Source: DATDRQ01 sp035291645 (GTDB taxonomy: Bacteria > Chloroflexota > Anaerolineae > Anaerolineales > UBA4823). Taken from it: DNA of 20,613 nucleotides. Both the position numbers and the translations under genes were made by a program. Of the stretch, positions 13,324-20,613 are shown in pieces (the stretch's first letter is position 1; each line of letters opens with the position of its first letter). Location of the stretch: the NCBI GenBank assembly GCA_035291645.1, contig DATDRQ010000021.1, positions 1 to 20,613 on the forward strand, given 5' to 3'. The notes beneath the pieces are model-generated. The model was not told the origin of the DNA, searched no databases, and saw only the letters and a list, made by a program, of their open reading frames with translations.

Positions 13324-15799
13324 CCAGGTCTTTCACCATCCCGAGCTCCCGATAATTCTGGCGCCATTCCTGCTGCTTGCCCCGGTTTGGTTAACCGGCA
13401 ATGCCTTATTCTGGGGGACCCCGGCGACCCAGTTCGTGCCCTGGTGGGTCGAGGCTTCCCGGCAGCTGCAATCTGGCCATCTCCCGCTGTGGAATCCTGG
13501 CCTGGGCATGGGCGCACCCCTGTTGGCGAACTACCAAACGGCCGTTCTATACCCTCCCAACTGGCTATACTTTGTTCTTTATCTCATCGGCGGCACGCCT
13601 GCCCTGGCCTGGGGTATGGCGCCCCTGGTGGCAGCCCACCTGGCCTGGGCTGGACTCGGTACGGCGCGGCTGGCGCGCGCTTTGGGGCTGGGTGCACTGG
13701 CGCAGGCCGTGAGCGGTCTGGCTTATGGTCTCAGCGGCTACCTGGTGGCGCGCTCCGGTTTCCTCAGCATTAACGCCGCCGCAGCCTGGCTGCCCTGGAT
13801 CATCTACGGTTTGGTTCTGCTTCTGGGCGTCAGGCCGGCTAAGACTTCTTTGCAAGAAAGCGCGGTGCAGGTCACAGACACTCCACACATCCGCCGCTGG
13901 AAGACTGGTGGGATGGCTTTGCTGGCCGTACTGTTCGCCGCGCAGCTCCTGGCCGGTCACGCCCAGACGGCCTGGTACACCCTGATCCTGGCCGGCCTGT
14001 GGGCGGCGTTCTGGTCCTTGGCAGGAACTGGGATGCAGCATCCCTCCGGATCTGTGGACATCCAGGACCAGGGTGCTTCCCCCCTGAAGCGCCTTGGTTG
14101 GGCCTGGGGCTTGTTGGCCGTGGCGGTCTTGGCTGGTGTGGCGCTGGCAGCTGCTCAGCTCCTGCCGACTGCCGAATACCTGCTGGAATCGCAGCGCGCC
14201 GGGGCGGTGGATTACGAATTCGCCATGACGTATTCCTTCTGGCCCTGGCGCGGCTTGACCCTGCTGGCGCCGGGCCTGTTCGGCAGCCCTGCCAGCGGCG
14301 ACTACTGGGGGTACGCCAACTACTGGGAGGACGCCGTCTACATCGGCCTGCTGCCGTTCATTCTGGCGTTGGTAGCGGTTTTCACCAGGGGCAGGCGAAT
14401 AGGTAACCTTAATGCGCTAATCCCGCGCCTGGTCGGTTTCCTGACCGGCGTCATCCTGGTTGCCTTTCTCCTGGCGCTCGGCAAGAACACCCCGCTTTAC
14501 CCCTGGCTTTACCGGCATATTCCAACTTTTGATATGTTCCAGGCGCCGACCCGCATCAGCATTCTGGCGGTCTTCTCCCTGGCTCTCCTGGCGGGGATCG
14601 GCGCAGAGTCCTGGCGCCGCCCGACCGGGCGCGGCCTATATTGGGTGCGCCTTGCCACCGCCGCCGCCCTGGCGGCGACTATTGGGGCAGGACTGGCTGC
14701 TACACTTGCCAGGGGTATCCTGGGCCAGGTCGAGCCTGCCACCATCCGGGCCGTCGCGCTGGCTGGTCTGTGGGGGCTTGGGGCCGGAATATTGACTCTG
14801 ACCGCGCCGCCATCGACAGGTTCACCTGCCCACCGTACTCTGGCGACCCCCTGGGCTTGGGTGGTGGTTTTGTGGGTAGCAGCGGACATGCTCGTCGCCA
14901 ACTGGGGGTTGAATCCAGGGATCGACCTCGATTTTTACCGCGATCCGGCTCCCACTGCTGACCAGGTGCGGGCTGCAGCCGGGTCAGGCCGTCTTTACCT
15001 CCCCAAAGAGGAAGAGACCAGGCTAAAGTTCGAGCGTTTTTTTCGCTTCCGATCGTACGATCTGCCAGATGCGCGCCAGGACTGGACTACTTTGAGGGCG
15101 GCCCTGCTCCCGAATATTAACCTGCTCGACCAGATCGACTCTGCGAACAACTTCGACCCGCTCCTGCCGGGCAGGTACGCCCGTTGGATGCAGGCTTTGG
15201 AGGAGACCGGCGGCCACACCCGGCAGCATATGTTAGACTTGATGAGCGTAAACGTAGTAGAATGGGAAGAGGCCTCACAATCTTACGGGGTCCGTTTCGA
15301 ATCCCGCCAGGGATATCCGAGGGTGCGCTGGTCGGCGTGCGTGCAGATGGCTGCAGACTCCGAGGAAGCCCTGCAGTGGGTATTGCTGAACCAGCCGGCT
15401 GCTCCCGGCGGCATCATCCTGGAGGCGGAAGACGGATCAACGGGCCCCGAGTGCAGTGGGGATGCACAGGCAGGAATTCAAATCGTGCGGCAAAACCCTG
15501 ATCGATTGGAGGTCCAGGTAGAGACCTCTCACCCCGGTTACCTGGTCGTGGCGGATGTCTGGTATCCCGGCTGGGAGGCTTCTGTGGACGGGCGTGCGGC
15601 AGATTTGCACCAGGTGGATTATCTCTTCCAGGCAGTCGGCGTGCCTGCCGGAAATCACCGGATATCCATTTTTTATCGCCCGGTTTCTGTTTATCTGGGC
15701 GCCGCGGTGAGTAGCGCCGCCTGGCTGATGCTCGGCCTGGTCCTATTCCGCAGATATGCAACCCATCCAGCAGGTACAGACAGCCGTAAATCTGGTTAA
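13289..15799 (+). CDS. YfhO-family membrane protein (second copy)
   Basis: A polytopic protein of up to 836 residues, paralogous in plan to the copy at 10133. It has a first membrane segment (about 19-40) and a first-loop signature with TPATQFVPWWVEASRQLQSG and PLWNPGLGMGAPLLANYQ (about 44-83), then NW. Many membrane segments follow to about residue 540. An extracytoplasmic domain then ends in WYPGWEASVDGRAAD (about 757-771) and a final helix (about 804-825). The start is uncertain. The frame opens with TTG at 13289, inside the response regulator gene (35-base overlap). Another TTG at 13307 is equally possible, and there is no nearby ATG or well-spaced ribosome-binding site, so translational coupling to the regulator is likely. 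Inferred role: transfer of sugars to an envelope polymer from a lipid-linked donor, by family analogy only. Confidence 0.82.
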   Translation: MATSSTLTRRLNQVFHHPELPIILAPFLLLAPVWLTGNALFWGTPATQFVPWWVEASRQLQSGHLPLWNPGLGMGAPLLANYQTAVLYPPNWLYFVLYLIGGTPALAWGMAPLVAAHLAWAGLGTARLARALGLGALAQAVSGLAYGLSGYLVARSGFLSINAAAAWLPWIIYGLVLLLGVRPAKTSLQESAVQVTDTPHIRRWKTGGMALLAVLFAAQLLAGHAQTAWYTLILAGLWAAFWSLAGTGMQHPSGSVDIQDQGASPLKRLGWAWGLLAVAVLAGVALAAAQLLPTAEYLLESQRAGAVDYEFAMTYSFWPWRGLTLLAPGLFGSPASGDYWGYANYWEDAVYIGLLPFILALVAVFTRGRRIGNLNALIPRLVGFLTGVILVAFLLALGKNTPLYPWLYRHIPTFDMFQAPTRISILAVFSLALLAGIGAESWRRPTGRGLYWVRLATAAALAATIGAGLAATLARGILGQVEPATIRAVALAGLWGLGAGILTLTAPPSTGSPAHRTLATPWAWVVVLWVAADMLVANWGLNPGIDLDFYRDPAPTADQVRAAAGSGRLYLPKEEETRLKFERFFRFRSYDLPDARQDWTTLRAALLPNINLLDQIDSANNFDPLLPGRYARWMQALEETGGHTRQHMLDLMSVNVVEWEEASQSYGVRFESRQGYPRVRWSACVQMAADSEEALQWVLLNQPAAPGGIILEAEDGSTGPECSGDAQAGIQIVRQNPDRLEVQVETSHPGYLVVADVWYPGWEASVDGRAADLHQVDYLFQAVGVPAGNHRISIFYRPVSVYLGAAVSSAAWLMLGLVLFRRYATHPAGTDSRKSG

Positions 15800-15862
15800 C
15801 AGTCTTTCCTATCCCACTCGCTATGAAAAGATTTATCTTCTTGAACTTGGAGCGGATTGTGT

Positions 15863-16819
15863 ATGTCTCAAATTAAGGATTTCACCGAAAGAGTCGTCGC
15901 CAATATCGAACGCGTCATCGTCGGCAAGCACGGGACCGTAGAACTGGCGGTGATCAGCCTGCTTTGCCAGGGACATTTGCTGATCGAGGATGTCCCCGGT
16001 GTCGGCAAGACCATGCTGGCGCGCAGCCTGGCGCGCTCCCTGGGTTGTACCTTCAACCGCATCCAGTTCACGCCGGACATGCTGCCCAGCGACGTCACCG
16101 GCGTGTCGATCTTCAACCAGGTCAGCCGGGAATTTGAATTCCGCTCAGGACCGATCATGTCCCAGATCGTGCTGGCGGATGAGATCAACCGGGCTACCCC
16201 TAAGACCCAGGCTGCCCTGCTGGAGGCGATGGAAGAGCACCAGGTGACCGTGGATGGGCGCACCCACATTCTGCCGCGCCCGTTCATGGTCCTGGCGACC
16301 CAGAACCCGATCGAATACGAGGGCACCTTCCCGCTGCCAGAAGCGCAACTGGACCGCTTCTTCCTGCGCGTGCGGCTGGGGTACCCTGAAACCCCCGACG
16401 AGATCGAGGTGCTCGATCGGCAGCAGTTCCGCCACCCGATCGAGGCTCTGGATAAGGTCACCACTGCGGAGGAGATTAACCAGGCGCAGGAGGCGGTCAA
16501 GAAAATCCACGTCGCCCCGGCGCTCAAGCGCTACATCGTCGAGATCTCCCGCCGGACGCGCGATTATCCGGAAGTATATCTAGGCGCCAGCCCGCGCGGC
16601 AGCCTGACTCTGTTCCGGGCCGGACAGGCGCGCGCTGCCATTCATGGGCGGGATTTCGTATTACCGGATGACATCAAAGCCCTGGCAGAGCCGGCCCTGG
16701 GACACCGGGTAATCTTGGGTCCTGCGGCGCGCCTGCGGGACCTGAGCACGGCTGAAGTGGTCGGGGAAATCCTGGGGAGCGTGGCGGTCCCGGGCGGGGA
16801 CCTTTCCGGAGACGCTTAG
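15863..16819 (+). CDS. MoxR-family AAA+ ATPase
   Basis: A 318-residue AAA+ protein of the MoxR group. Walker A is PGVGKT (45-50), Walker B is LADEIN (104-109), and the sensor-1 region is LATQNPIEYEGTFPLPEAQLDRF (about 144-166), which is nearly invariant in MoxR proteins. The C-terminal lid domain runs to the end. Family knowledge: MoxR ATPases act as chaperones that assemble or activate metal-dependent or von Willebrand factor A-domain proteins, often with a DUF58 partner. The ATG at 15863 is chosen because GGAG at 15849-15852 is ten bases upstream and SQIKDFTERV is the usual start; the frame also allows TTG at 15857. It is followed after two bases by the DUF58 gene. Confidence 0.94.
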   Translation: MSQIKDFTERVVANIERVIVGKHGTVELAVISLLCQGHLLIEDVPGVGKTMLARSLARSLGCTFNRIQFTPDMLPSDVTGVSIFNQVSREFEFRSGPIMSQIVLADEINRATPKTQAALLEAMEEHQVTVDGRTHILPRPFMVLATQNPIEYEGTFPLPEAQLDRFFLRVRLGYPETPDEIEVLDRQQFRHPIEALDKVTTAEEINQAQEAVKKIHVAPALKRYIVEISRRTRDYPEVYLGASPRGSLTLFRAGQARAAIHGRDFVLPDDIKALAEPALGHRVILGPAARLRDLSTAEVVGEILGSVAVPGGDLSGDA

Positions 16820-16821
16820 GC

Positions 16822-18078
16822 GTGACTACTGGAGCCCGGCTGGTCCTTGCCCTGCTGGTAATCTGCCTGCTTTCCGGGGCGGCGACAGGCGCCCAAATCT
16901 ATTACCGGCTGGCTTACGTTTGGGCGTTCCTGCTGGTGACCACCTGGCTGTGGTCCAGGCTGGCATTAAGAGGGATTCGCCTGGCCCGCCAGCCGCGCGC
17001 CACCCGCGCCCAGATGGGCCAGATCTTCGAAACACGCTTTACCCTGGATAACCCGGGTCGCCTGCCGCGCCTGTGGCTGGTGGTGCGGGATGAATCCCCG
17101 CTGCCGGGTACGCAGGGATCGCGCTTGTTTCCCATCATAGAAGGGCGGCGCGGCCGCACCTACCTGGCGCGCACCCGCCTGCTTCGCCGGGGAGTGTTCC
17201 CCTTGGGGCCGACTATCCTGGAATCGGGCGACCCCTTCGGATTGTTTCCGGTCAGCCTCAGCGTGCCCGCCGCTGAATCGATCCTGGTCTATCCCATGCT
17301 GGCCGACGTGCGCCAGTTTCCTAACCCGGCAGGCATCCTGCCTGGCGGGGATGCCCTGCGCCGGCGCACGCCCCAGGTGACCCCCAACGCCGCCGGGGTG
17401 CGCGAGTATGCACCCGGAGATCCGTTGAACCGCATCCACTGGCCGAGTACTGCCCGGCGTGACAGGCTGATTTCGAAGGAGTTCGAACTGGACCCTCAAG
17501 CGGAAGTCTGGATCTTCCTGGATGCCTCCTATACCGGTCAGGCCTCCATTCCGTATGAAATAAAGATCGAGGAGGGCGAAGATATTTGGCGCAGGGATTA
17601 CGTCTTCGCTTTGCCGCCTTCGACTGAAGAATACGCCATCAGCGCAACTGCTTCGCTGGGCCGTCATTACCTGCGCCTGGGTCGATCGGTGGGCTTCGTC
17701 AGCGAAGGACAGTCGCTCAGCATCCTGCCGCCGGAGCGCGGCGGCCGCCAACTGGGAAAGCTGCTCGAGGCCCTGGCTATGCTCAAGGCGGAGGGCAACC
17801 TGTCCTTACGTGGTCTGGTCGAGGTCCAGGCGCAGCACCTGTCGCGCGGCTGCACCGTCGTGCTGATCACGCATTCTGTGGAGGAAGATGTGGCGTTGGC
17901 GGCCGACTACCTGGTGCGGCGCGGCCAGCGCCCGGTCGTCGTGCTGATCGATGCCAGCTCCTTCAACGGACCGACCGGGACCAACCAGCTGGCTGAGATG
18001 CTGCGCTTTCTACGGATGCCGGTGCGCGTCGTACGGCGGGGGGATGACCTGGGGGCGGCGCTCACCTCGACCATCTAA
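16822..18078 (+). CDS. DUF58 domain membrane-associated protein
   Basis: A 418-residue protein with two N-terminal membrane segments (about 5-20 and 29-46), an extended beta-rich region (about 60-165), and the DUF58 signature REYAPGDPLNRIHWPSTARR followed by LISKEFE (about 194-221). A vWA-like Rossmann region follows (VWIFLDAS near 229-236) and continues to the C-terminus. It starts with GTG two bases after the moxR stop, so it is translationally coupled to its standard partner. The usual third member of this locus, a transglutaminase-like protein, does not follow; a KimA-like permease does. The vWA-like part contains LDAS rather than a full DxSxS metal-site motif, as is frequent in DUF58 proteins. 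Likely role: client or co-factor of the MoxR ATPase at the membrane; the process served is unknown. Confidence 0.9.
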   Translation: MTTGARLVLALLVICLLSGAATGAQIYYRLAYVWAFLLVTTWLWSRLALRGIRLARQPRATRAQMGQIFETRFTLDNPGRLPRLWLVVRDESPLPGTQGSRLFPIIEGRRGRTYLARTRLLRRGVFPLGPTILESGDPFGLFPVSLSVPAAESILVYPMLADVRQFPNPAGILPGGDALRRRTPQVTPNAAGVREYAPGDPLNRIHWPSTARRDRLISKEFELDPQAEVWIFLDASYTGQASIPYEIKIEEGEDIWRRDYVFALPPSTEEYAISATASLGRHYLRLGRSVGFVSEGQSLSILPPERGGRQLGKLLEALAMLKAEGNLSLRGLVEVQAQHLSRGCTVVLITHSVEEDVALAADYLVRRGQRPVVVLIDASSFNGPTGTNQLAEMLRFLRMPVRVVRRGDDLGAALTSTI

Positions 18079-18088
18079 ATCTATCGGT

Positions 18089-19927
18089 ATGAACACACGT
18101 TTGAAAGAAATCTTAATCGGACCGCCATTGGCGACGCGTGAGTTGCTCCACGAACGGCTGAACAAGGTGCGCGCCCTGGCCGCCTTCTCGCCGGATGCCC
18201 TTTCCTCGATCGCTTACGCCAACCAGGAGATCTATTTGGGTCTGGTGGTCGCAGGCAGCGCTGGCCTGGCGCTCGCCTGGCCGATAGGGATCGCCATCAC
18301 GATCGTGCTTGCCATCGTGGCCCTTTCCTACTTCCAGACCATCCATGCCTACCCGAGTGGCGGTGGTTCCTACATCGTCGCCCGCAGCAATCTCGGCACC
18401 CTGCCAGGTCTGGTGGCAGCCTCGGCGCTTCTGATGGATTACATCCTGACCGCGGCCGTCAGCCTGACGGCGGGCGTGGAGGCGATTGCCTCCGCCTTCC
18501 CGGTCCTCTGGTCGTACCGTGTTTATTTGGCGCTTACCCTCCTGTTATTAATCACTCTGTTGAACCTGCGCGGGCTGCGCGAGACGGGCACGGTACTCTC
18601 CATCCCGGTCTACCTGTTCCTGTTCACTTTCCTGGCAATGCTCCTGTACGGGGCGATTCGGTGGAATTTTGGCGCTCCCTTCCCACCCTCTTCGCCCGCA
18701 CCGCCCCCACTGGTGCCGTTGACAGCGATCTTAGTGCTGCACGCCTTTTCCTCCGGATGTACCGCTTTGACCGGGATCGAATCGATCAGCAATGGCGTAC
18801 CGGCTTTTCGCCCGCCGGAAGCCAGGAACGCCGGCAGGACGCTGATCGTCATGGCGCTCCTCATGGGCGTGCTCTTTCTGGGCAGCATTGGATTAACGCA
18901 CTTTCTGGGCATCGTCGCCAGGCCTCAGGAGACGATCCTGTCCGCCCTGGCGCGATCCATCCTGGGAACCGGGCCAGCCTACTTCCTGGTGCAAATTGCG
19001 ACCCTGCTGATCTTGACCGTGGCGGCCAACACCAGCTTTGCTGGTTTTCCGAGAGTTGCCGCCATCCTGGCACAGGATAGGTTCCTGCCCCACCAGTTCA
19101 AGGCATTGGGAGAACGCCTGGTCTTCGCCAACGGGATCGCATCTCTGGCAATTGTTACCGGGCTGTTGATCGTGATCTTCCGAGCGGATTCTCACCTGCT
19201 CATTCCATTATTCGCAGTGGGGGCTTTCCTGGCGTTTACCCTCTCCCAATCCGGGATGGTGATCCACTGGTGGCGGGAACGCGGCCGGAACTGGCAGTTA
19301 AAAACATTCTTAAATGGGTTAGGAGCGCTCGCCACAGCGATCACTTTACTCGTCGTTGGGGTCAGCAAATTCCTGGATGGCGCCTGGATTACAATCCTTC
19401 TGATCCCACTCATCGTCATGGTATTGTTGAAAATACGTTCCCACTATGCGGAGGTCGCCCATGAGCTATCCGTGACCGGCCTCCCGCTGCCGCTCAGACC
19501 CGGGCAAATGCCGCGTATCGTCGTGCCGATCTCAGGCGTCCACCGGGGCGTGATCAGCGCCATGGCGTACGCCCAGTCGATTTCAAATGACGTCACGGCG
19601 GTATTCGTGGAGCTCAATCCGGGAGAAGCGGATGAAATCCGGCGGAAATGGAAGCGCTGGTGGCCGGATATCCCGCTGGTCGTGGTGGCTTCTCCTTACC
19701 GGTCACTGGTGCGTCCGCTGCTGGATTTCCTCGACCAAACCGACCTGGAACACGACGACGGACAGCTGGCGACAGTCCTGTTGCCAGAATTCGTCCCGGT
19801 GCGTTGGTGGCACAGCCTGCTCCACAACCAGACTGCCTGGATGTTGAAGACCGCCCTGCTCTACCAGCGGCGCAGGGTCGGCTTTCAACGCGCCATCATC
19901 GATGTGCCTTTTCACCTGCGCCGTTGA
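18089..19927 (+). CDS. kimA: KimA/YdaO-like APC-superfamily permease
   Basis: A 612-residue transporter: a twelve-helix APC-type core (about residues 30-455) plus a C-terminal cytoplasmic domain of about 150 residues. DALSSIAYANQEIYL (36-50) and YPSGGGSYIVARSNLG (88-103) match the KimA/YdaO branch. So does the tail, with IVVPISGVHRGVISA, SPYRSLVRPLLDFLD and LPEFVPVRWWHSLLHNQTAWMLKTALLY. B. subtilis KimA is a high-affinity proton-coupled potassium importer controlled by c-di-AMP; potassium transport here is by analogy. The ATG at 18089 is chosen: the longer reading frame runs back into the DUF58 gene, while NTRLKEILIGPPLATRELL is the expected N-terminus. Ten bases separate it from the DUF58 stop and no strong ribosome-binding site is seen. 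No room exists for a riboswitch directly upstream. Confidence 0.85.
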   Translation: MNTRLKEILIGPPLATRELLHERLNKVRALAAFSPDALSSIAYANQEIYLGLVVAGSAGLALAWPIGIAITIVLAIVALSYFQTIHAYPSGGGSYIVARSNLGTLPGLVAASALLMDYILTAAVSLTAGVEAIASAFPVLWSYRVYLALTLLLLITLLNLRGLRETGTVLSIPVYLFLFTFLAMLLYGAIRWNFGAPFPPSSPAPPPLVPLTAILVLHAFSSGCTALTGIESISNGVPAFRPPEARNAGRTLIVMALLMGVLFLGSIGLTHFLGIVARPQETILSALARSILGTGPAYFLVQIATLLILTVAANTSFAGFPRVAAILAQDRFLPHQFKALGERLVFANGIASLAIVTGLLIVIFRADSHLLIPLFAVGAFLAFTLSQSGMVIHWWRERGRNWQLKTFLNGLGALATAITLLVVGVSKFLDGAWITILLIPLIVMVLLKIRSHYAEVAHELSVTGLPLPLRPGQMPRIVVPISGVHRGVISAMAYAQSISNDVTAVFVELNPGEADEIRRKWKRWWPDIPLVVVASPYRSLVRPLLDFLDQTDLEHDDGQLATVLLPEFVPVRWWHSLLHNQTAWMLKTALLYQRRRVGFQRAIIDVPFHLRR

Positions 19928-19964
19928 TCGATTGAACGCCGAACGGCGAGGGAGGCATATCGGG

Positions 19965-19970
19965 TATAAT
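19965..19970 (+). promoter_or_regulatory. Putative -10 box upstream of the GcvT-like gene
   Basis: A perfect TATAAT in the context CGGGTATAATCCCCCC, in the 106-base gap after the permease gene. A start near 19977 would give a leader of about 57 bases that contains no clear ribosome-binding site. A second box, GATAAT (20019-20024), lies nine bases before the ATG and could instead give a leaderless transcript. No strong -35 is seen at standard spacing for either. Confidence 0.5.
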
Positions 19971-20033
19971 CCCCCCATTCTGCCTTCCTGGTAGGTCACT
20001 GAAGTCGAGATTCTTTTAGATAATCCTTCACTC

Positions 20034-20613
20034 ATGCCGATCCCGTCCCCATTTCACAGCCGCACCGCCCCACTGAGCCTGAGCCAGGAGTGGCGCAACT
20101 GGGCCGGGTACCTGGCCGCGGCTACTTATGAATACTCGCACGAACGCGAGTATTTCGCCATCCGCAACGCCGTTGCCTTAATCGACGTTTCCCCGCTCTA
20201 TAAGTACATAATTTCCGGACCCGGCGCGCTGCGAGCGGTCAACCGCATTATGACGCGCGATTTCGAACGCTGCCCGGTCGGGCAGTTGCGCTACACCCCC
20301 TGGAGCGACGACGATGGCAAGGTCATCGACGACGGCACGGTCGCCCGCCTGACTGAGGATCGCTTCCGCATCACCGCTGCCGAGGCAAACCTGGCCTGGT
20401 TCCAGGACTGCGCGTTCGGTTTAGACGCCGAGGTAAAGGATGTATCCGAGCAGGTTGCCGCGCTGGCAGTCCAGGGGCCCAACGCCCGCCGTTTACTGAA
20501 AGAGGTTGTGCGGGAGATCGATCTGGACAACCTGAAGTACTATCATTTCGCAGATGGATATCTGGACCAGGTCCCTCTAACCATCAGTCGAACCGGGTAC
20601 ACCGGCGATTTGG
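20034..20613 (+). CDS. Aminomethyltransferase (GcvT-like), N-terminal part
   Basis: Partial gene running off the right edge; 193 codons are visible. It matches the folate-binding GCV_T domain: RNAVALIDVSPLYKYIISGPGA (about 44-65) is the typical DxSxxxxxxxxG segment. It is followed by GQLRYTPWSDDDGKVIDD (83-100), an RFRITAAEANLAWFQD stretch (110-125), LAVQGPNARRLL (144-155) and SRTGYTGD (185-192). In the glycine cleavage system this protein transfers the methylene group to tetrahydrofolate; related enzymes demethylate dimethylglycine, sarcosine or DMSP. The N-terminus is long (about 40 residues before the first conserved block) and no lipoamide-protein or P-protein gene is in view. A true T-protein therefore cannot be separated from a related demethylase. 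The ATG at 20034 lacks a ribosome-binding site. Confidence 0.88.
   Translation, partial: MPIPSPFHSRTAPLSLSQEWRNWAGYLAAATYEYSHEREYFAIRNAVALIDVSPLYKYIISGPGALRAVNRIMTRDFERCPVGQLRYTPWSDDDGKVIDDGTVARLTEDRFRITAAEANLAWFQDCAFGLDAEVKDVSEQVAALAVQGPNARRLLKEVVREIDLDNLKYYHFADGYLDQVPLTISRTGYTGDL

Noticed and set aside
15868..16527. A 219-codon minus-strand frame inside moxR
   Set aside because: Fully antisense to the conserved MoxR ATPase; serine/arginine-rich composition typical of a shadow frame.
16966..17751. A 261-codon minus-strand frame inside the DUF58 gene
   Set aside because: Antisense to a well-supported coding region, without a recognisable motif or ribosome-binding site.
1..20613. CRISPR arrays, insertion sequences, tRNA or rRNA genes
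   Set aside because: No regularly spaced direct repeats, transposase motifs, terminal inverted repeats or tRNA-like cloverleaf sequences were recognised on either strand by eye; a dedicated scan was not possible.

Overview
The window reads as a stretch of chromosome from a GC-rich bacterium, most likely an Anaerolineae-type Chloroflexota. This is an inference from the gene content: large YfhO/GT-C membrane proteins, a NACHT-HEAT ATPase, short or absent leaders behind TATAAT-like boxes, and a pgeF-yggS-yggT-yggU cluster. No rRNA, tRNA, CRISPR array, transposase or phage gene was seen. The window starts inside an L,D-transpeptidase gene and ends inside a glycine-cleavage T-protein-like gene.

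Left block (2-5049, all +): the end of an L,D-transpeptidase is followed by a thiol-redox group. This comprises a CcdA-like electron transporter, a membrane-anchored TlpA/ResA-like thioredoxin, and an unusual fusion of a glutaredoxin-like domain to a DUF2085 membrane domain. Next come pgeF, yggS, yggT and yggU. This order resembles the ylmD-ylmE-ylmG part of the Gram-positive division cluster, but without sepF or ylmH.

Middle block (5133-8357, -): a coiled-coil zinc-ribbon protein (COG1579/DUF164 type) is followed after 3 bases by an 839-residue membrane-anchored NACHT NTPase with C-terminal HEAT-like repeats. This is the least conventional pair in the window. It converges on yggU across a long imperfect hairpin, and diverges from a GT-C-like gene across a short region in which both genes appear to have a -10 box 6-7 bases before the ATG (probable leaderless transcripts).

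Right block (8490-19927, +): a GT-C-like polytopic protein, a YfhO-family protein, an orphan OmpR-type response regulator with its own promoter, and a second YfhO-family protein whose start overlaps the regulator's 3' end. Then follows a tight MoxR ATPase - DUF58 - KimA/YdaO-like APC permease series. The last gene is a GcvT-like protein (20034 to the window edge) behind a TATAAT box.

Functional themes that can be read from the layout are extracytoplasmic thiol reduction next to a catalytic-cysteine cell-wall enzyme, a division/PLP-homeostasis cluster, envelope glycosylation or lipid-linked sugar chemistry with a response regulator embedded in it, and a STAND-type ATPase pair of unknown role.
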